Origin: Pseudomonas fluorescens HK44
GTDB lineage: Bacteria > Pseudomonadota > Gammaproteobacteria > Pseudomonadales > Pseudomonadaceae
NCBI RefSeq assembly: GCF_000217955.3
Contig: NZ_AFOY02000008.1
Coordinates: 62,001 to 126,000, forward strand
Direction: 5' to 3'
Length of the DNA stretch: 64,000 nt
Shown here: in pieces, positions 19,018 to 32,154 of the stretch
How positions within the stretch are numbered: position 1 is the stretch's first letter
How the letters are laid out: the number at the start of each line of letters is the position of its first letter
The notes under the pieces: generated by a model
Seen by the model: the letters and a program-made list of their open reading frames with translations, nothing else
Told to the model about the DNA's origin: nothing
Databases searched by the model: none
Position numbers and translations under genes: made by a program

Positions 19018-21096
19018 ATGAACAGGATCTTCTCAACCCTCGGTTTTTCGCTATGGATGGCGCTGCTTTCTCCGATGGTGCAGGCAGCCAATCTCAAAGC
19101 GCTGGATGTCGCTGCGCTGCCGGGTGATCGCATCGAGTTGAAACTGGCTTTCGACGGGCCGCCGCCCGCGCCTCATGGCTATACCACCGATCAGCCGGCG
19201 CGCATCGCCCTCGATCTACCGGGTGTGAGCAGCCAACTGGCGAGCAAGACGCGGGATTTGGGAGGTGGCAACGCTCGCAGTGCGACGGTGGTCGAGGCCA
19301 AGGACCGCACCCGTTTGATCATCAACCTGACGCAGTTGACGCCTTACAGCACGCGAGTCGAGGGCAACACGCTGTTCGTGGTGGTTGGGCAGGCCGCCGC
19401 TCAGAAACCCCGGCCCGCGGCACCGCGAGTGGCGAGCGCCGTGCCGGTTGCAGCCAGGACTTATGCTCCCGTGAGCAAGGCCATTCGCGGCGTGGATTTT
19501 CAGCGCGGTGAGCAGGGTGAGGGCAACGTCGTCATTGATTTGTCAGACCCCGGTATCAGCCCGGACATCCAGGAGCGTGACGGCAAGATCATCCTCACCT
19601 TCGCCAAAACCCAGTTACCTGAACGATTGCGGGTTCGTCTGGACGTCAAGGATTTCGCCACCCCGGTGCAGTTCGTCAACGCCAGCGCGTCTTCCGATAA
19701 AGCGAGCATCAGCATCGAACCCGGCGGCACATATGACTATTCGACCTATCAGACCGACAACAAACTGACCGTCAGTGTCCGCCCGATGACCGTCGACGAT
19801 CTGCAGAAACGCAACGCAGAGCGCTTTGCCTACAGCGGCGAAAAGCTGTCGTTGAATTTTCAGGACATCGATGTGCGCTCGGTGCTGCAACTGATTGCCG
19901 ATTTCACCAATCTCAATCTGGTGGCCAGCGACACGGTGCAGGGCGGCATCACCTTGCGCCTGCAAAACGTACCGTGGGATCAGGCGCTGGACCTGGTGCT
20001 CAAGACCAAAGGGTTGGACAAGCGCAAGATCGGCAACGTCTTGCTGGTCGCGCCGGCAGACGAGATTGCCGCCCGTGAGCGCCAGGAGCTGGAGTCGCGC
20101 AAACAGATCGCCGAGCTGGCGCCACTGCGCCGTGAGCTGTTGCAGGTCAACTACGCCAAGGCGACGGATATCGCCAAGCTGTTCCAGTCGGTGACCAGCG
20201 CCGAGGCGAAAGTCGACGAGCGTGGTTCGATCACGGTCGACGAGCGAACCAACAATATCATTGCCTACCAGACCCAGGATCGTCTGGATGAGCTACGGCG
20301 AATCGTCGCTCAGCTGGATATTCCGGTGCGTCAGGTGATGATCGAAGCGCGGATCGTCGAAGCCAACGTCGACTACGACAAAAGCCTCGGCGTGCGATGG
20401 GGCGGCTCGGTCCGCAATAAGGGTAACTGGAATGCCTCCGGGGTCAGCAACGGGGCCAATGCTTCATCGACCATTGGTACGCCGGGCAGCACCAGCACCA
20501 ACTCACCGTTCGTCGACATGGGCGCGGCGGGGAATACGTCGGGGATCGGCATCGCCTTCATCACCGATAACGTGTTGCTGGACCTTGAGCTGACGGCCAT
20601 GGAGAAAACCGGTAACGGGGAAATCGTCTCTCAACCCAAAGTGGTCACCTCCGACAAGGAAACCGCAAAGATCCTCAAAGGCACGGAAATCCCCTATCAG
20701 GAAGCCAGCTCCAGCGGCGCGACATCGGTGGCGTTCAAGGAGGCTTCGCTGTCTCTGGAGGTAACGCCGCAGATCACCCCGGACAACCGCATCATCATGG
20801 AGGTCAAGGTCACCAAGGATGAGCCGGACTACCTGAACAAAGTGCAGGATGTGCCGCCAATCAAGAAGAACGAGGTCAATGCCAAGGTACTGGTCAACGA
20901 TGGCGAAACCATCGTCATTGGCGGGGTTTTCTCAAATACTCAGAGCAAGGTTGTAGATAAGGTGCCATTTCTCGGTGATGTGCCGTATCTTGGCCGCCTT
21001 TTCCGGCGTGACGTGGTGTCGGAGAAAAAATCCGAGCTGCTGGTATTTCTCACTCCGCGTATCATGAATAACCAGGCGATTGCTGTGAGTCATTGA
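19018..21096 (+). CDS. pilQ: type IV pilus secretin PilQ
   Basis: PilQ forms the outer-membrane channel through which the pilus extends. The 692-residue product has a signal peptide ([10 protein letters not shown]... to VQA) and AMIN-type peptidoglycan-binding domains in the N-terminal third. Secretin N0/N1 domains ([20 protein letters not shown]) and the secretin core ending [15 protein letters not shown] follow. It is slightly shorter than the PAO1 protein. A Ser/Gly/Thr-rich insert lies around residues 470-510. It is followed four bases later by aroK. Confidence 0.95.
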   Translation: MNRIFSTLGFSLWMALLSPMVQAANLKALDVAALPGDRIELKLAFDGPPPAPHGYTTDQPARIALDLPGVSSQLASKTRDLGGGNARSATVVEAKDRTRLIINLTQLTPYSTRVEGNTLFVVVGQAAAQKPRPAAPRVASAVPVAARTYAPVSKAIRGVDFQRGEQGEGNVVIDLSDPGISPDIQERDGKIILTFAKTQLPERLRVRLDVKDFATPVQFVNASASSDKASISIEPGGTYDYSTYQTDNKLTVSVRPMTVDDLQKRNAERFAYSGEKLSLNFQDIDVRSVLQLIADFTNLNLVASDTVQGGITLRLQNVPWDQALDLVLKTKGLDKRKIGNVLLVAPADEIAARERQELESRKQIAELAPLRRELLQVNYAKATDIAKLFQSVTSAEAKVDERGSITVDERTNNIIAYQTQDRLDELRRIVAQLDIPVRQVMIEARIVEANVDYDKSLGVRWGGSVRNKGNWNASGVSNGANASSTIGTPGSTSTNSPFVDMGAAGNTSGIGIAFITDNVLLDLELTAMEKTGNGEIVSQPKVVTSDKETAKILKGTEIPYQEASSSGATSVAFKEASLSLEVTPQITPDNRIIMEVKVTKDEPDYLNKVQDVPPIKKNEVNAKVLVNDGETIVIGGVFSNTQSKVVDKVPFLGDVPYLGRLFRRDVVSEKKSELLVFLTPRIMNNQAIAVSH

Positions 21097-21100
21097 TTCT

Positions 21101-21619
21101 GTGCGAAATTTGATTCTTGTTGGGCCGATGGGTGCTGGAAAAAGCACCATCGGTCGCTTGTTGGCCAAAGAGCTGCGCCTGTCGTTCAAGGATTCCGATA
21201 AGGAAATTGAATTGCGCACGGGCGCCAATATCCCGTGGATCTTCGACAAAGAAGGCGAACCCGGCTTTCGCGAGCGCGAGCAGGCGATGATCGCCGAGCT
21301 GTGCGCGCTCGATGGCGTGGTGCTGGCGACGGGCGGTGGCGCGGTGATGCGCGAAGCCAATCGTCGGGCGCTGCATGCTGGCGGGCGTGTGGTGTATCTG
21401 CACGCGTCCGTCGAGCAACAGGTCGGGCGCACCGCGCGTGATCGCAATCGTCCGCTGTTGCGCACCGCCGATCCGGCAAAAACCCTCCGGGATCTGCTGG
21501 CGCTGCGCGATCCGCTGTATCGGGAAATCGCCGACCTGGTGGTGGAAACCGATGAGCGGCCGCCGCGGATGGTGGTCCTGGACATCCTGGAACGCTTGCA
21601 GCAGCTACCTCCCCGTTAA
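21101..21619 (+). CDS. aroK: shikimate kinase (GTG start)
   Basis: This enzyme phosphorylates shikimate in chorismate synthesis. The 172-residue product has the P-loop GPMGAGKST, the substrate motif [11 protein letters not shown] and the RNRPLL lid. The GTG start at 21101 is four bases after the pilQ stop; the family start [15 protein letters not shown] supports it. Confidence 0.95.
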   Translation: MRNLILVGPMGAGKSTIGRLLAKELRLSFKDSDKEIELRTGANIPWIFDKEGEPGFREREQAMIAELCALDGVVLATGGGAVMREANRRALHAGGRVVYLHASVEQQVGRTARDRNRPLLRTADPAKTLRDLLALRDPLYREIADLVVETDERPPRMVVLDILERLQQLPPR

Positions 21620-21766
21620 TGCGCAGGGCGAAATGCGCTATCCTCGGCTCCGGTCATGACTGCCCGAAGGTGTGGCGCATGACGAACGGGCAGCGTCACA
21701 CACGCAGATGTTGCCAGTCGATAATGTAAGGCAGGACGCCTGATTCCAACTTCACTGTGGGGACAC

Positions 21767-22867
21767 ATGCAGACACTTAAGGTCGATTTAGGCGAGCGTA
21801 GCTACCCGATCCATATTGGCGAAGGGTTGCTGGATCAGCCCGAACTGCTGGCGCCGCATATCGCCGGGCGGCAAGTCGCGATCATCTCCAACGAGACCGT
21901 TGCGCCGCTGTATCTAGAGCGTCTGACCCGCAGCCTTGCACAGTTTTCGGTTATTTCCGTGGTTTTGCCCGACGGCGAAGCCTTCAAGAACTGGGAAACC
22001 CTGCAAACCATCTTCGACGGCCTGCTCACCGCTCGCCATGACCGCCGCACCACCGTGATTGCTTTGGGCGGCGGGGTGATTGGCGACATGGCCGGTTTTG
22101 CCGCCGCCTGTTACCAGCGTGGTGTCGATTTCATCCAGGTTCCGACCACCTTGCTGTCGCAAGTCGACTCTTCGGTGGGCGGCAAGACCGGCATCAACCA
22201 CCCGCTGGGCAAAAACATGATTGGCGCCTTCTATCAGCCGAACGTCGTGTTGATCGATACCGCCACACTCAATACCTTGCCGGCTCGCGAGCTGTCTGCG
22301 GGGCTGGCGGAAGTCATCAAGTACGGGTTGATCTGCGACGAGCCGTTCCTGACCTGGCTCGAAGACAACGTCGATCGCTTGCGGGCACTGGATCAAACGG
22401 CCCTGACCTACGCTATCGAACGCTCCTGCGCGGCCAAGGCTGCCGTGGTCGGTGCCGACGAGCGTGAGTCTGGTGTGCGCGCCACGCTCAACCTGGGCCA
22501 CACCTTCGGCCACGCCATCGAAACCCACATGGGCTATGGTGTCTGGTTGCATGGTGAAGCGGTGGCCACTGGCACTGTAATGGCCCTGGAAATGTCTTCG
22601 CGTCTGGGCTGGATCAGTGACCAGGAGCGTGATCGCGGCATTCGCCTGTTCCAGCGGGCCGGGTTGCCGGTCATCCCGCCTTCAGTGATGACACCCGCCG
22701 ATTTTCTCGAACACATGGCAATTGACAAGAAAGTAATCGACGGTCGTTTGCGACTGGTGTTGTTGCGCCGCATGGGCGAAGCCGTAGTGACCGACGATTA
22801 TCCGAAAGAGGTTTTACAGGCCACGCTGGGAGCGGATTACCGCGCCTTGGCTCAGCTTAAAGGTTAA
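21767..22867 (+). CDS. aroB: 3-dehydroquinate synthase
   Basis: This NAD- and Zn-dependent enzyme converts DAHP to 3-dehydroquinate. The 366-residue product shows [19 protein letters not shown], the [20 protein letters not shown] block, and the metal-ligand region [18 protein letters not shown]. It lies between aroK and damX as in other gammaproteobacteria. Confidence 0.96.
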   Translation: MQTLKVDLGERSYPIHIGEGLLDQPELLAPHIAGRQVAIISNETVAPLYLERLTRSLAQFSVISVVLPDGEAFKNWETLQTIFDGLLTARHDRRTTVIALGGGVIGDMAGFAAACYQRGVDFIQVPTTLLSQVDSSVGGKTGINHPLGKNMIGAFYQPNVVLIDTATLNTLPARELSAGLAEVIKYGLICDEPFLTWLEDNVDRLRALDQTALTYAIERSCAAKAAVVGADERESGVRATLNLGHTFGHAIETHMGYGVWLHGEAVATGTVMALEMSSRLGWISDQERDRGIRLFQRAGLPVIPPSVMTPADFLEHMAIDKKVIDGRLRLVLLRRMGEAVVTDDYPKEVLQATLGADYRALAQLKG

Positions 22868-22877
22868 TAAGATCCCG

Positions 22878-24497
22878 ATGACTAGTTTGCATGCCGACGA
22901 GGCGTTCCTCGGCCATTACCAGTTGAGTCACGACCCTTTCGCTCCACGGGTGCCTGGCTTCAAGTTCTTCCCTGCCCAGCGCAAGCCCGTGCTGGGGCAA
23001 CTGCATCACCTGGCTCGTTACAGCCAGTTGTTGCTGGTGGTTACCGGCCCGCAAGGCAGTGGCAAGACCTTGTTGCGTCAGGCGCTGGTAGCCAGCACCA
23101 ACAAGCAGTCGGTGCAGAGCGTGGTGGTTTCCGCCCGAGGTGCCGGCGATGCGGCGGGTGTGTTGCGTCAGGTGGCTCAGGCGCTGAACGTTGCCCAGGC
23201 CGAAGTCGGTGCGATTCTCAAGCAGGTAGTACAGCTTGCGTTGACCGGTCAGGAAGTCTACTTGCTGGTCGATGACGCCGAGCAACTCGACGAGTCTGCC
23301 CTTGAAGCGCTGCTGGCGTTGGCGGCGGGTGCACCGGAAGGTCGTCCGCACGTATTCCTGTTCGGTGAGTCGTCGCTGATTGCCGAACTTGAGCAACTGA
23401 GCACCGAGGAAGAGCGCTTCCACGTCATCGAATTGCAACCTTACGCCGAAGAAGAAACCCGCGAATACCTGGCTCAGCGACTTGAAGGCGCCGGTCAGGG
23501 AATCGAACTTTTCTCTGCAAATCAGATCTCTGAGATTCACGAAAGCTCCGATGGATGGCCTGGCAACATCAATCAGGTCGCCCGCGATGCGATGATCGAA
23601 GCCATGATTGCTAGCCGCTCAGCGGTCAAGCGTCCAAGTATGGGGTTCAACATGCCGAAGAAACACGTATTGGCGATATCCGCCGTAGTCGTGGTCGCGG
23701 TGGCCGCAGCCTGGTTGATGCCGGGTCGCAGCAAGGCGCCAACCACCGGCGCGCCCGCCAATGAGCAGGCGCAATTGCCACTGGGCACACCGAAACCGAA
23801 CGGCGGTGCTCCGGCGGTCGAGTTCGCCGGTAATACCCAGCCGATGCCGTTGCCGCTGGTCGGACAATCGCAGCCGGTTATGCGCGGCCCATTGGCGGAA
23901 GCTGCGGGCGGTATCACTGAAGGCGACGACGGTGTGCCAGTCGAAGGCTCCAGCGCCAAACCGCCTACCGTAACCACCACTGCGCCGCCAGCCGGTATTC
24001 CGGCCGGTCCGACGCCAGCACCTGCACCGGCGCCTGCGGCCAAACCAACGCCAGCACCTGCGCCGACTCAGGTCGCAACCGCCAAGCCTGCCCCGGCACC
24101 TGCGGCCAAACCGGCTCCAGTGGCCAAGCTGACCCCAGTCGCCAAGCCTGTCGAGAAACCGGTCGAGAAACCAGTCGAGAAACCGGCGACCGTCGCCAAG
24201 GCCGCGACGGGTGGTACCTGGTACGCAGGTCAGGCGCCGGGCAACTATGTGGTGCAAATCCTCGGCACCAGCTCTGAAACCACGGCGCAAAACTTCGTCA
24301 AGGAACAGGGCGGCGAGTACCGCTATTTCAAGAAAGTTCTCAACGGCAAGCCGCTTTACGTCATCACTTACGGTAGCTTCGCCAACCGCGATGCAGCCGT
24401 TACCGCCATCAAGGCCTTGCCAGCGAAGGTTCAGGCTGGTAAACCTTGGCCTCGCTCTGTCGCCAGCGTCCAACAGGAACTGGCAACAGCTCGCTGA
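22878..24497 (+). CDS. damX: AAA ATPase / SPOR-domain cell-division protein DamX
   Basis: This is a 539-residue inner-membrane protein. An N-terminal ExeA-like ATPase domain has Walker A TGPQGSGKT near residue 57 and Walker B YLLVDDAEQL near residue 133. One membrane segment lies at about residues 258-276, followed by a very Pro/Ala-rich periplasmic linker with repeats such as KPVEKPVEKPVEK. A C-terminal SPOR domain begins at about residue 455 (GNYVVQILGTSSETTAQNF). SPOR domains localise to the division septum. It is ten bases downstream of aroB. Confidence 0.9.
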   Translation: MTSLHADEAFLGHYQLSHDPFAPRVPGFKFFPAQRKPVLGQLHHLARYSQLLLVVTGPQGSGKTLLRQALVASTNKQSVQSVVVSARGAGDAAGVLRQVAQALNVAQAEVGAILKQVVQLALTGQEVYLLVDDAEQLDESALEALLALAAGAPEGRPHVFLFGESSLIAELEQLSTEEERFHVIELQPYAEEETREYLAQRLEGAGQGIELFSANQISEIHESSDGWPGNINQVARDAMIEAMIASRSAVKRPSMGFNMPKKHVLAISAVVVVAVAAAWLMPGRSKAPTTGAPANEQAQLPLGTPKPNGGAPAVEFAGNTQPMPLPLVGQSQPVMRGPLAEAAGGITEGDDGVPVEGSSAKPPTVTTTAPPAGIPAGPTPAPAPAPAAKPTPAPAPTQVATAKPAPAPAAKPAPVAKLTPVAKPVEKPVEKPVEKPATVAKAATGGTWYAGQAPGNYVVQILGTSSETTAQNFVKEQGGEYRYFKKVLNGKPLYVITYGSFANRDAAVTAIKALPAKVQAGKPWPRSVASVQQELATAR

Positions 24498-24503
24498 AGA
24501 TTC

Positions 24504-24524
24504 GGCGGCCTTACCCAGGCCGCC
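24504..24524 (+). terminator. hairpin after damX (possible terminator, no T-tract)
   Basis: GGCGGCC and GGCCGCC pair around TTACCCA, seven bases after the damX stop. No run of T follows, so it may only stabilise the mRNA 3' end. Confidence 0.4.
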
Positions 24525-24708
24525 TCTCCCGGCACCTCAAAATTTCTGCAAGCGCATGTGGCTGTCAAAGCCGCGTGCCTTGTGGCGTCTGCGTCACAGT
24601 AGTCTTTGAGTCGTTGCGGTCAACATTAAAAAAGTTTTGACTAGCACAGCATATCGCTTTAAACCTTTCACAAATGCGACATGGATTTGCGACATTTCGT
24701 CGTCAAAT

Positions 24709-24737
24709 TTGTGAGCCTCTGTGTCGGTGTGTACAAT
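24709..24737 (+). promoter_or_regulatory. sigma-70 promoter of gltBD
   Basis: TTGTGA (24709-24714) and TACAAT (24732-24737) are spaced by 17 bases. The predicted leader is about 100 bases. The rest of the damX-gltB gap shows nothing else distinctive. Confidence 0.6.
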
Positions 24738-24846
24738 GACCTCCCTTTTGCCCCCGCAAAGCTGGCGTACGTTCGGCGTGGAAGGTAACTGGCTGAATTG
24801 AAAAGAAATTTGTCTCGATAAGAGGCAGCCTGGTGAGAAAGTGTCT

Positions 24847-27800
24847 ATGAAAGCAGGTCTGTACCAACCAGATGAGTTCAAGGATAACTGCGGTTTCGGC
24901 CTGATAGCCCATATGCAGGGCGAACCCAGTCATACCCTGTTGCAAACGGCCATTGAGGCCCTGACCTGCATGACCCACCGCGGTGGGATCAACGCTGACG
25001 GCAAAACCGGCGACGGTTGCGGTCTGCTGATGCAAAAGCCCGACGTGTTCCTGCGAGCGATCGCCCAGGAAGCGTTCGGTATCGAACTGCCCAAGCAATA
25101 TGCCGTGGGCATGGTGTTCTTCAACCAGGATCCGGTAAAAGCCGAAGCGGCTCGCGAGAACATGAATCGCGAGATCCTGGCGGCCGGCCTGCAACTGGTG
25201 GGTTGGCGCAAAGTGCCGATCGACACCAGCGTTCTCGGCCGTCTGGCGCTCGAGCGCCTGCCGCAGATCGAACAAGTGTTCATCGGCGGTGCGGGCCTGA
25301 GCGATCAGGACATGGCCGTCAAGCTGTTCACATCCCGTCGTCGCTCGTCCGTGGCCAACGCCGCCGACGTCGACCACTACATCTGCAGCTTTTCCCACAA
25401 GACCATCATTTACAAGGGTCTGATGATGCCGGCGGACCTGACCGCCTTCTATCCAGACCTCAGCGACCAGCGCCTGCAAACCGCAATCTGCGTGTTCCAC
25501 CAGCGCTTCTCCACCAACACCCTGCCGAAATGGCCGTTGGCTCAACCGTTCCGCTTCCTGGCGCACAACGGTGAAATCAACACCATCACCGGTAACCGTA
25601 ACTGGGCCCAGGCCCGTCGCACCAAGTTCACCAACGATCTGATGGACCTGGACGAGCTCGGCCCGTTGGTCAACCGCGTGGGTTCCGACTCCTCGAGCAT
25701 GGACAACATGCTGGAGCTGATGGTCACCGGCGGCATCGACCTGTTCCGTGGCGTGCGGATGATCATTCCGCCAGCGTGGCAGAACGTCGAGACCATGGAC
25801 GCCGACCTGCGCGCGTTCTACGAATACAACTCGATGCACATGGAACCGTGGGACGGCCCGGCCGGCGTGGTAATGACCGACGGTCGTTACGCGGTGTGCC
25901 TGCTCGACCGTAACGGTCTGCGTCCGGCGCGTTGGGTCACCACCAACAACGGCTTCATCACCCTGGCCTCGGAAATCGGTGTCTGGAACTACCAGCCTGA
26001 AGACGTGATCGCCAAGGGCCGTGTCGGGCCTGGCCAGATTTTCGCCGTGGACACCGAAACCGGTCAGATCCTCGACACCGATGCCATCGACAACCGCTTG
26101 AAGTCCCGTCATCCATACAAGCAATGGCTGCGCAAAAATGCCCTGCGCATCCAGGCGACCATGGAAGACAACGACCACGGTTCGGCGTTCTACGACGTCG
26201 ACCAGCTCAAGCAATACATGAAGATGTATCAGGTCACGTTCGAAGAGCGCGATCAGGTGCTGCGTCCGCTTGGCGAACAAGGCTACGAAGCCGTCGGCTC
26301 CATGAGCGACGACACGCCGATGGCGGTGCTGTCCCAGCGTGTGCGCACGCCGTACGACTACTTCCGCCAGCAGTTCGCGCAGGTCACCAACCCGCCGATC
26401 GACCCGCTGCGTGAAGCCATCGTCATGTCGCTGGAAGTCTGCCTCGGTGCCGAGCGCAACATCTTCCAGGAGTCGCCGGAACACGCTTCGCGCGTGATCC
26501 TCAGCTCGCCGGTCGTTTCCCCGGCCAAGTGGCGCTCGCTGATGAACCTCGATCGTCCAGGCTTCGAACGCCAGATCATCGACCTCAACTACGACGAGGC
26601 GCTGGGCCTTGAAGCCGCAGTGCGCAACATCGCTGACCAGGCCGAAGAAGCCGTGCGTTCCGGGCGTACCCAGATCGTGCTGAGCGACCGTCACATTGCC
26701 CCAGGCAAACTGCCGGTCCACGCTTCTCTGGCCACTGGCGCGGTGCACCACCGCCTGACCGAAAAAGGCCTGCGTTGCGACAGCAACATCCTGGTCGAGA
26801 CTGCCACCGCACGCGATCCGCATCACTTCGCGGTGCTGATCGGTTTCGGCGCCTCTGCGGTTTATCCGTTCCTGGCTTACGAAGTGCTGGGCGACCTGAT
26901 CCGCACCGGTGAAGTGCTGGGCGACCTCTACGAGGTGTTCAAGAACTACCGCAAAGGCATCACCAAGGGCCTGCTCAAGATCCTCTCGAAGATGGGCATC
27001 TCGACCATCACCTCCTATCGCGGAGCACAACTGTTCGAAGCGATCGGTCTGTCCGAGGAAGTCTGCGACCTGAGCTTCCGTGGCGTGCCGAGCCGCATCA
27101 AGGGCGCGCGTTTCATCGACATCGAAGCCGAGCAGAAGGCCTTGGCTGCCGAAGCCTGGAGCCCGCGCAAGCCAATCCAGCAGGGCGGTTTGCTGAAGTT
27201 CGTCCACGGTGGCGAATATCACGCGTACAACCCGGACGTGGTCAACACCCTGCAAGCCGCTGTGCAGCAGGGCGACTACAGCAAGTTCAAGGAATACACG
27301 GCGCTGGTGGACAACCGTCCGGTGTCGATGATCCGCGATCTGTTCAAGGTCAAAACCCTTGAGACGCCGCTGGATATCAGCGAGATCGAACCACTGGAAT
27401 CGGTGCTCAAGCGCTTCGACTCCGCCGGTATCTCTCTCGGCGCACTGTCGCCGGAAGCTCACGAAGCCCTGGCCGAAGCCATGAACCGCCTCGGTGCGCG
27501 TTCCAACTCTGGCGAAGGCGGCGAAGACCCGGCGCGTTACGGCACCATCAAGAGCTCGAAAATCAAGCAGGTGGCCACCGGCCGTTTTGGTGTGACCCCG
27601 GAATACCTGGTCAACGCCGAAGTGCTGCAGATCAAGGTCGCACAGGGCGCCAAGCCCGGCGAAGGCGGTCAACTGCCAGGCGGCAAGGTCAACGGTCTGA
27701 TCGCCAAGCTGCGCTACGCAGTGCCGGGCGTGACGCTGATTTCGCCACCGCCGCACCACGACATCTATTCGATCGAAGACTTGTCGCAGCTGATTTTCGA

Positions 27801-29292
27801 CCTGAAACAAGTCAACCCGAAGGCCCTGGTCTCGGTGAAGCTGGTAGCAGAAGCGGGCGTTGGCACCATCGCCGCTGGCGTGGCCAAGGCTTATGCCGAC
27901 CTGATCACCATTTCCGGTTACGACGGCGGCACCGGCGCATCGCCGCTGACCTCGATCAAGTACGCGGGCGCACCGTGGGAACTCGGCCTGGCTGAAACCC
28001 ACCAGACCCTGCGCGGCAACGACTTGCGCGGCAAGGTTCGGGTGCAGACCGACGGCGGCCTGAAAACCGGCCTCGATGTGATCAAGGCAGCCATCCTCGG
28101 CGCTGAAAGCTTCGGCTTCGGCACCGCGCCAATGATCGCCCTGGGCTGCAAATACCTGCGCATTTGCCACCTGAACAACTGCGCCACCGGCGTGGCGACC
28201 CAGAACGAAAAACTGCGTAAAGACCACTACATCGGTACGGTCGACATGGTGGTGAATTTCTTCACCTACGTCGCTGAAGAAACCCGTGAGTGGCTGGCCA
28301 AGTTGGGCGTGCGTTCCCTCGAAGAGCTGATCGGTCGTACCGATTTGCTGGAAGTTCTCGAAGGCCAGACCGCCAAGCAGCAACACCTGGACCTGACTCC
28401 GCTGCTGGGCAGCGATCACATCCCGGCAGACAAGCCACAGTTCTGTCAGGTAGACCGCAACCCGCCGTTCGATAAAGGCCTGCTGGCCGAGAAGATGGTC
28501 GAGATGGCCACTTCGGCGATCAACGACCTGAGCGGCGCCGACTTCGCTCTGGATATCTGCAACTGCGACCGTTCGATCGGCGCGCGGATCTCCGGTGAAA
28601 TTGCGCGTAAACATGGCAACCAGGGTATGGCCAACGCGCCGATCACCTTCCGCTTCAAAGGGACGGCCGGTCAGAGCTTTGGTGTATGGAACGCCGGCGG
28701 CCTGAACATGTACCTCGAAGGCGATGCCAACGACTATGTCGGCAAAGGCATGACCGGCGGCAAACTGGTCATCGTTCCGCCAAAAGGCAGCGTCTACAAG
28801 ACTCAGGACAGCGCCATTATCGGCAACACCTGCCTGTACGGCGCCACCGGCGGCAAGCTGTTCGCCGCCGGTACCGCGGGCGAACGTTTCGCGGTGCGTA
28901 ACTCCGGTGCTCACACCGTGGTGGAAGGCACTGGCGATCACTGCTGCGAGTACATGACCGGTGGCTTTGTTTGCGTACTGGGCAAGACCGGTTACAACTT
29001 CGGCTCAGGCATGACCGGTGGTTTCGCCTACGTGCTCGATCAGGACAACAGCTTCGTTGACCGGGTCAACCACGAACTGGTGGAAATCCAGCGGATCAGC
29101 GGTGAGGCGATGGAAGCCTATCGCAGCCACCTGCAACGCGTGCTGAACGAATACGTCGAGGAAACCGACAGCGAGTGGGGTCGTAACCTCGCTGAAAACC
29201 TCGATGACTACTTGCGTCGGTTCTGGTTGGTCAAGCCAAAGGCTGCCAGCTTGAAGTCGTTGCTTTCCAGCACCCGTGCCAACCCGCAGTGA
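24847..29292 (+). CDS. gltB: glutamate synthase (NADPH) large subunit
   Basis: GltB transfers the amide nitrogen of glutamine to 2-oxoglutarate. The product is about 1,481 residues long. An N-terminal class II glutaminase domain has the nucleophilic Cys in [12 protein letters not shown] (Cys15 from the ATG). The central and FMN-binding synthase domains contain [12 protein letters not shown] and [17 protein letters not shown]. The 3Fe-4S cluster motif is CRICHLNNC, and the C-terminal beta-helix is present. The ATG at 24847 is preferred to a GTG two codons upstream, because the GGTGAG site is then at normal distance. It is co-transcribed with gltD. Confidence 0.97.
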   Translation: MKAGLYQPDEFKDNCGFGLIAHMQGEPSHTLLQTAIEALTCMTHRGGINADGKTGDGCGLLMQKPDVFLRAIAQEAFGIELPKQYAVGMVFFNQDPVKAEAARENMNREILAAGLQLVGWRKVPIDTSVLGRLALERLPQIEQVFIGGAGLSDQDMAVKLFTSRRRSSVANAADVDHYICSFSHKTIIYKGLMMPADLTAFYPDLSDQRLQTAICVFHQRFSTNTLPKWPLAQPFRFLAHNGEINTITGNRNWAQARRTKFTNDLMDLDELGPLVNRVGSDSSSMDNMLELMVTGGIDLFRGVRMIIPPAWQNVETMDADLRAFYEYNSMHMEPWDGPAGVVMTDGRYAVCLLDRNGLRPARWVTTNNGFITLASEIGVWNYQPEDVIAKGRVGPGQIFAVDTETGQILDTDAIDNRLKSRHPYKQWLRKNALRIQATMEDNDHGSAFYDVDQLKQYMKMYQVTFEERDQVLRPLGEQGYEAVGSMSDDTPMAVLSQRVRTPYDYFRQQFAQVTNPPIDPLREAIVMSLEVCLGAERNIFQESPEHASRVILSSPVVSPAKWRSLMNLDRPGFERQIIDLNYDEALGLEAAVRNIADQAEEAVRSGRTQIVLSDRHIAPGKLPVHASLATGAVHHRLTEKGLRCDSNILVETATARDPHHFAVLIGFGASAVYPFLAYEVLGDLIRTGEVLGDLYEVFKNYRKGITKGLLKILSKMGISTITSYRGAQLFEAIGLSEEVCDLSFRGVPSRIKGARFIDIEAEQKALAAEAWSPRKPIQQGGLLKFVHGGEYHAYNPDVVNTLQAAVQQGDYSKFKEYTALVDNRPVSMIRDLFKVKTLETPLDISEIEPLESVLKRFDSAGISLGALSPEAHEALAEAMNRLGARSNSGEGGEDPARYGTIKSSKIKQVATGRFGVTPEYLVNAEVLQIKVAQGAKPGEGGQLPGGKVNGLIAKLRYAVPGVTLISPPPHHDIYSIEDLSQLIFDLKQVNPKALVSVKLVAEAGVGTIAAGVAKAYADLITISGYDGGTGASPLTSIKYAGAPWELGLAETHQTLRGNDLRGKVRVQTDGGLKTGLDVIKAAILGAESFGFGTAPMIALGCKYLRICHLNNCATGVATQNEKLRKDHYIGTVDMVVNFFTYVAEETREWLAKLGVRSLEELIGRTDLLEVLEGQTAKQQHLDLTPLLGSDHIPADKPQFCQVDRNPPFDKGLLAEKMVEMATSAINDLSGADFALDICNCDRSIGARISGEIARKHGNQGMANAPITFRFKGTAGQSFGVWNAGGLNMYLEGDANDYVGKGMTGGKLVIVPPKGSVYKTQDSAIIGNTCLYGATGGKLFAAGTAGERFAVRNSGAHTVVEGTGDHCCEYMTGGFVCVLGKTGYNFGSGMTGGFAYVLDQDNSFVDRVNHELVEIQRISGEAMEAYRSHLQRVLNEYVEETDSEWGRNLAENLDDYLRRFWLVKPKAASLKSLLSSTRANPQ

Positions 29293-30744
<1,452 letters not shown>

Positions 30745-30794
30745 CCGCGATTTGAATCGAGGGCACATAGGCCCTTGATTTGAAATGGGATCGA

Positions 30795-30886
30795 ATGTGG
30801 GAGCGAGCCTGCTCGCGATGGCGGCAGATCAGTCGACAGAGATGTTGAATGTGAGGCCCTCATCGCGAGCAGGCTCGCTCCCACAT
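30795..30886. repeat. REPIN of a third class (TGTGGGAGCGAGCCTGCTCG ends)
   Basis: ATGTGGGAGCGAGCCTGCTC and its complement face each other 50 bases apart in the gltD-hemE gap. The rest of this 273-base gap shows no gene. Confidence 0.88.
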
Positions 30887-31017
30887 TGGTTTCAGGGTGT
30901 TGCGCAGAGTGTGTTCCAGCGCGACAAATTGACCCGATAGACAAAAGGTGCGGCGCTTGCCGTGCCTTTTGCGTCGCGCTCTGAGAAAATGCCCGCACTT
31001 TTTTTCCGGATGCCGAC

Positions 31018-32085
31018 ATGACTGCCCTGAAGAACGACCGTTTCCTTCGCGCCCTGCTCAAGCAACCCGTAGACGTCACACCCGTGTGGATGATGCGTCA
31101 GGCCGGTCGCTACCTGCCTGAATACCGCGCCAGCCGTGCCAAGGCCGGTGATTTCATGAGCCTGTGCATGAATCCTGCGTTCGCTTGCGAAGTCACGATG
31201 CAGCCGCTCGACCGTTATCCACAGCTGGATGCGGCGATCCTCTTCTCGGACATCCTGACCATCCCCGATGCCATGGGCCAGGGCCTGTACTTCGAAACCG
31301 GCGAAGGTCCGCGCTTCAAGAAAGTCGTCAGCACCCTGGCCGACGTCGAAGCCCTGCCAATTCCTGACCCGCACAAAGACCTTGGCTACGTCATGGACGC
31401 GGTCAGCACCATCCGCCGCGAGCTGAACGGCCGTGTGCCGCTGATCGGCTTCTCCGGCAGCCCATGGACCCTGGCCACCTACATGGTCGAAGGCGGCTCG
31501 TCGAAAGACTTCCGCAAGACCAAGGCCATGCTCTACGACAACCCGCAAGCCATGCACCTGCTGCTGGATAAACTCGCGCAGTCGGTCACCTCCTACCTCA
31601 ACGGCCAGATCATGGCCGGCGCGCAAGCGGTGCAGATCTTCGACACCTGGGGCGGTAACCTCTCGGCAGCGGCGTACCAGGAGTTCTCCCTGGCCTACAT
31701 GCGCAAAATCGTCAGCGGCCTGATCCGCGAACACGAAGGCCGCAAAGTGCCGGTTATCCTGTTCACCAAAAACGGCGGCCTGTGGCTGGAAAGCATCGCT
31801 GACGCCGGTGCAGATGCCCTGGGTCTGGACTGGACCTGCGACATCGGTGAAGCCCGCCAGCGCGTCGGCAACAAAGTTGCGCTGCAAGGCAACATGGACC
31901 CGACCGTGCTCTACGCCAAGCCTGAGGCCATTCGGGCTGAAGTCGGCCGGATCCTCGCCAGCTACGGCAAAGGTAGCGGCCACGTGTTCAACCTCGGCCA
32001 CGGCATCACTCCGGAAGTCGACCCGGAACACGCCGGGGCCTTCCTACGTGCGGTGCATGAGCTGTCGGCGCAATACCACGAATAA
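31018..32085 (+). CDS. hemE: uroporphyrinogen III decarboxylase
   Basis: This cytosolic haem-pathway enzyme converts uroporphyrinogen III to coproporphyrinogen III. The 355-residue product has the N-terminal signature [16 protein letters not shown] and the second signature [16 protein letters not shown]. It is a single gene, followed by a strong terminator. Confidence 0.97.
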   Translation: MTALKNDRFLRALLKQPVDVTPVWMMRQAGRYLPEYRASRAKAGDFMSLCMNPAFACEVTMQPLDRYPQLDAAILFSDILTIPDAMGQGLYFETGEGPRFKKVVSTLADVEALPIPDPHKDLGYVMDAVSTIRRELNGRVPLIGFSGSPWTLATYMVEGGSSKDFRKTKAMLYDNPQAMHLLLDKLAQSVTSYLNGQIMAGAQAVQIFDTWGGNLSAAAYQEFSLAYMRKIVSGLIREHEGRKVPVILFTKNGGLWLESIADAGADALGLDWTCDIGEARQRVGNKVALQGNMDPTVLYAKPEAIRAEVGRILASYGKGSGHVFNLGHGITPEVDPEHAGAFLRAVHELSAQYHE

Positions 32086-32100
32086 CGTTCGCGCTTAAAC

Positions 32101-32134
32101 AAAAAAACGCCCGGCTTATGCCGGGCGCTTTTGT
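32101..32134. terminator. bidirectional terminator between hemE and the MFS gene
   Basis: CGCCCGGC and GCCGGGCG form a stem around TTAT, preceded by seven A and followed by TTTT. It lies between convergent genes. Confidence 0.88.
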
Positions 32135-32154
32135 ATCAGGAAGATCTTTTGCTT

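Noticed and set aside
24703..28941. 1,412-residue open frame antisense to gltB
   Set aside because: High-GC codon bias leaves the opposite strand free of stops. The product has no domains and gltB is unambiguous.
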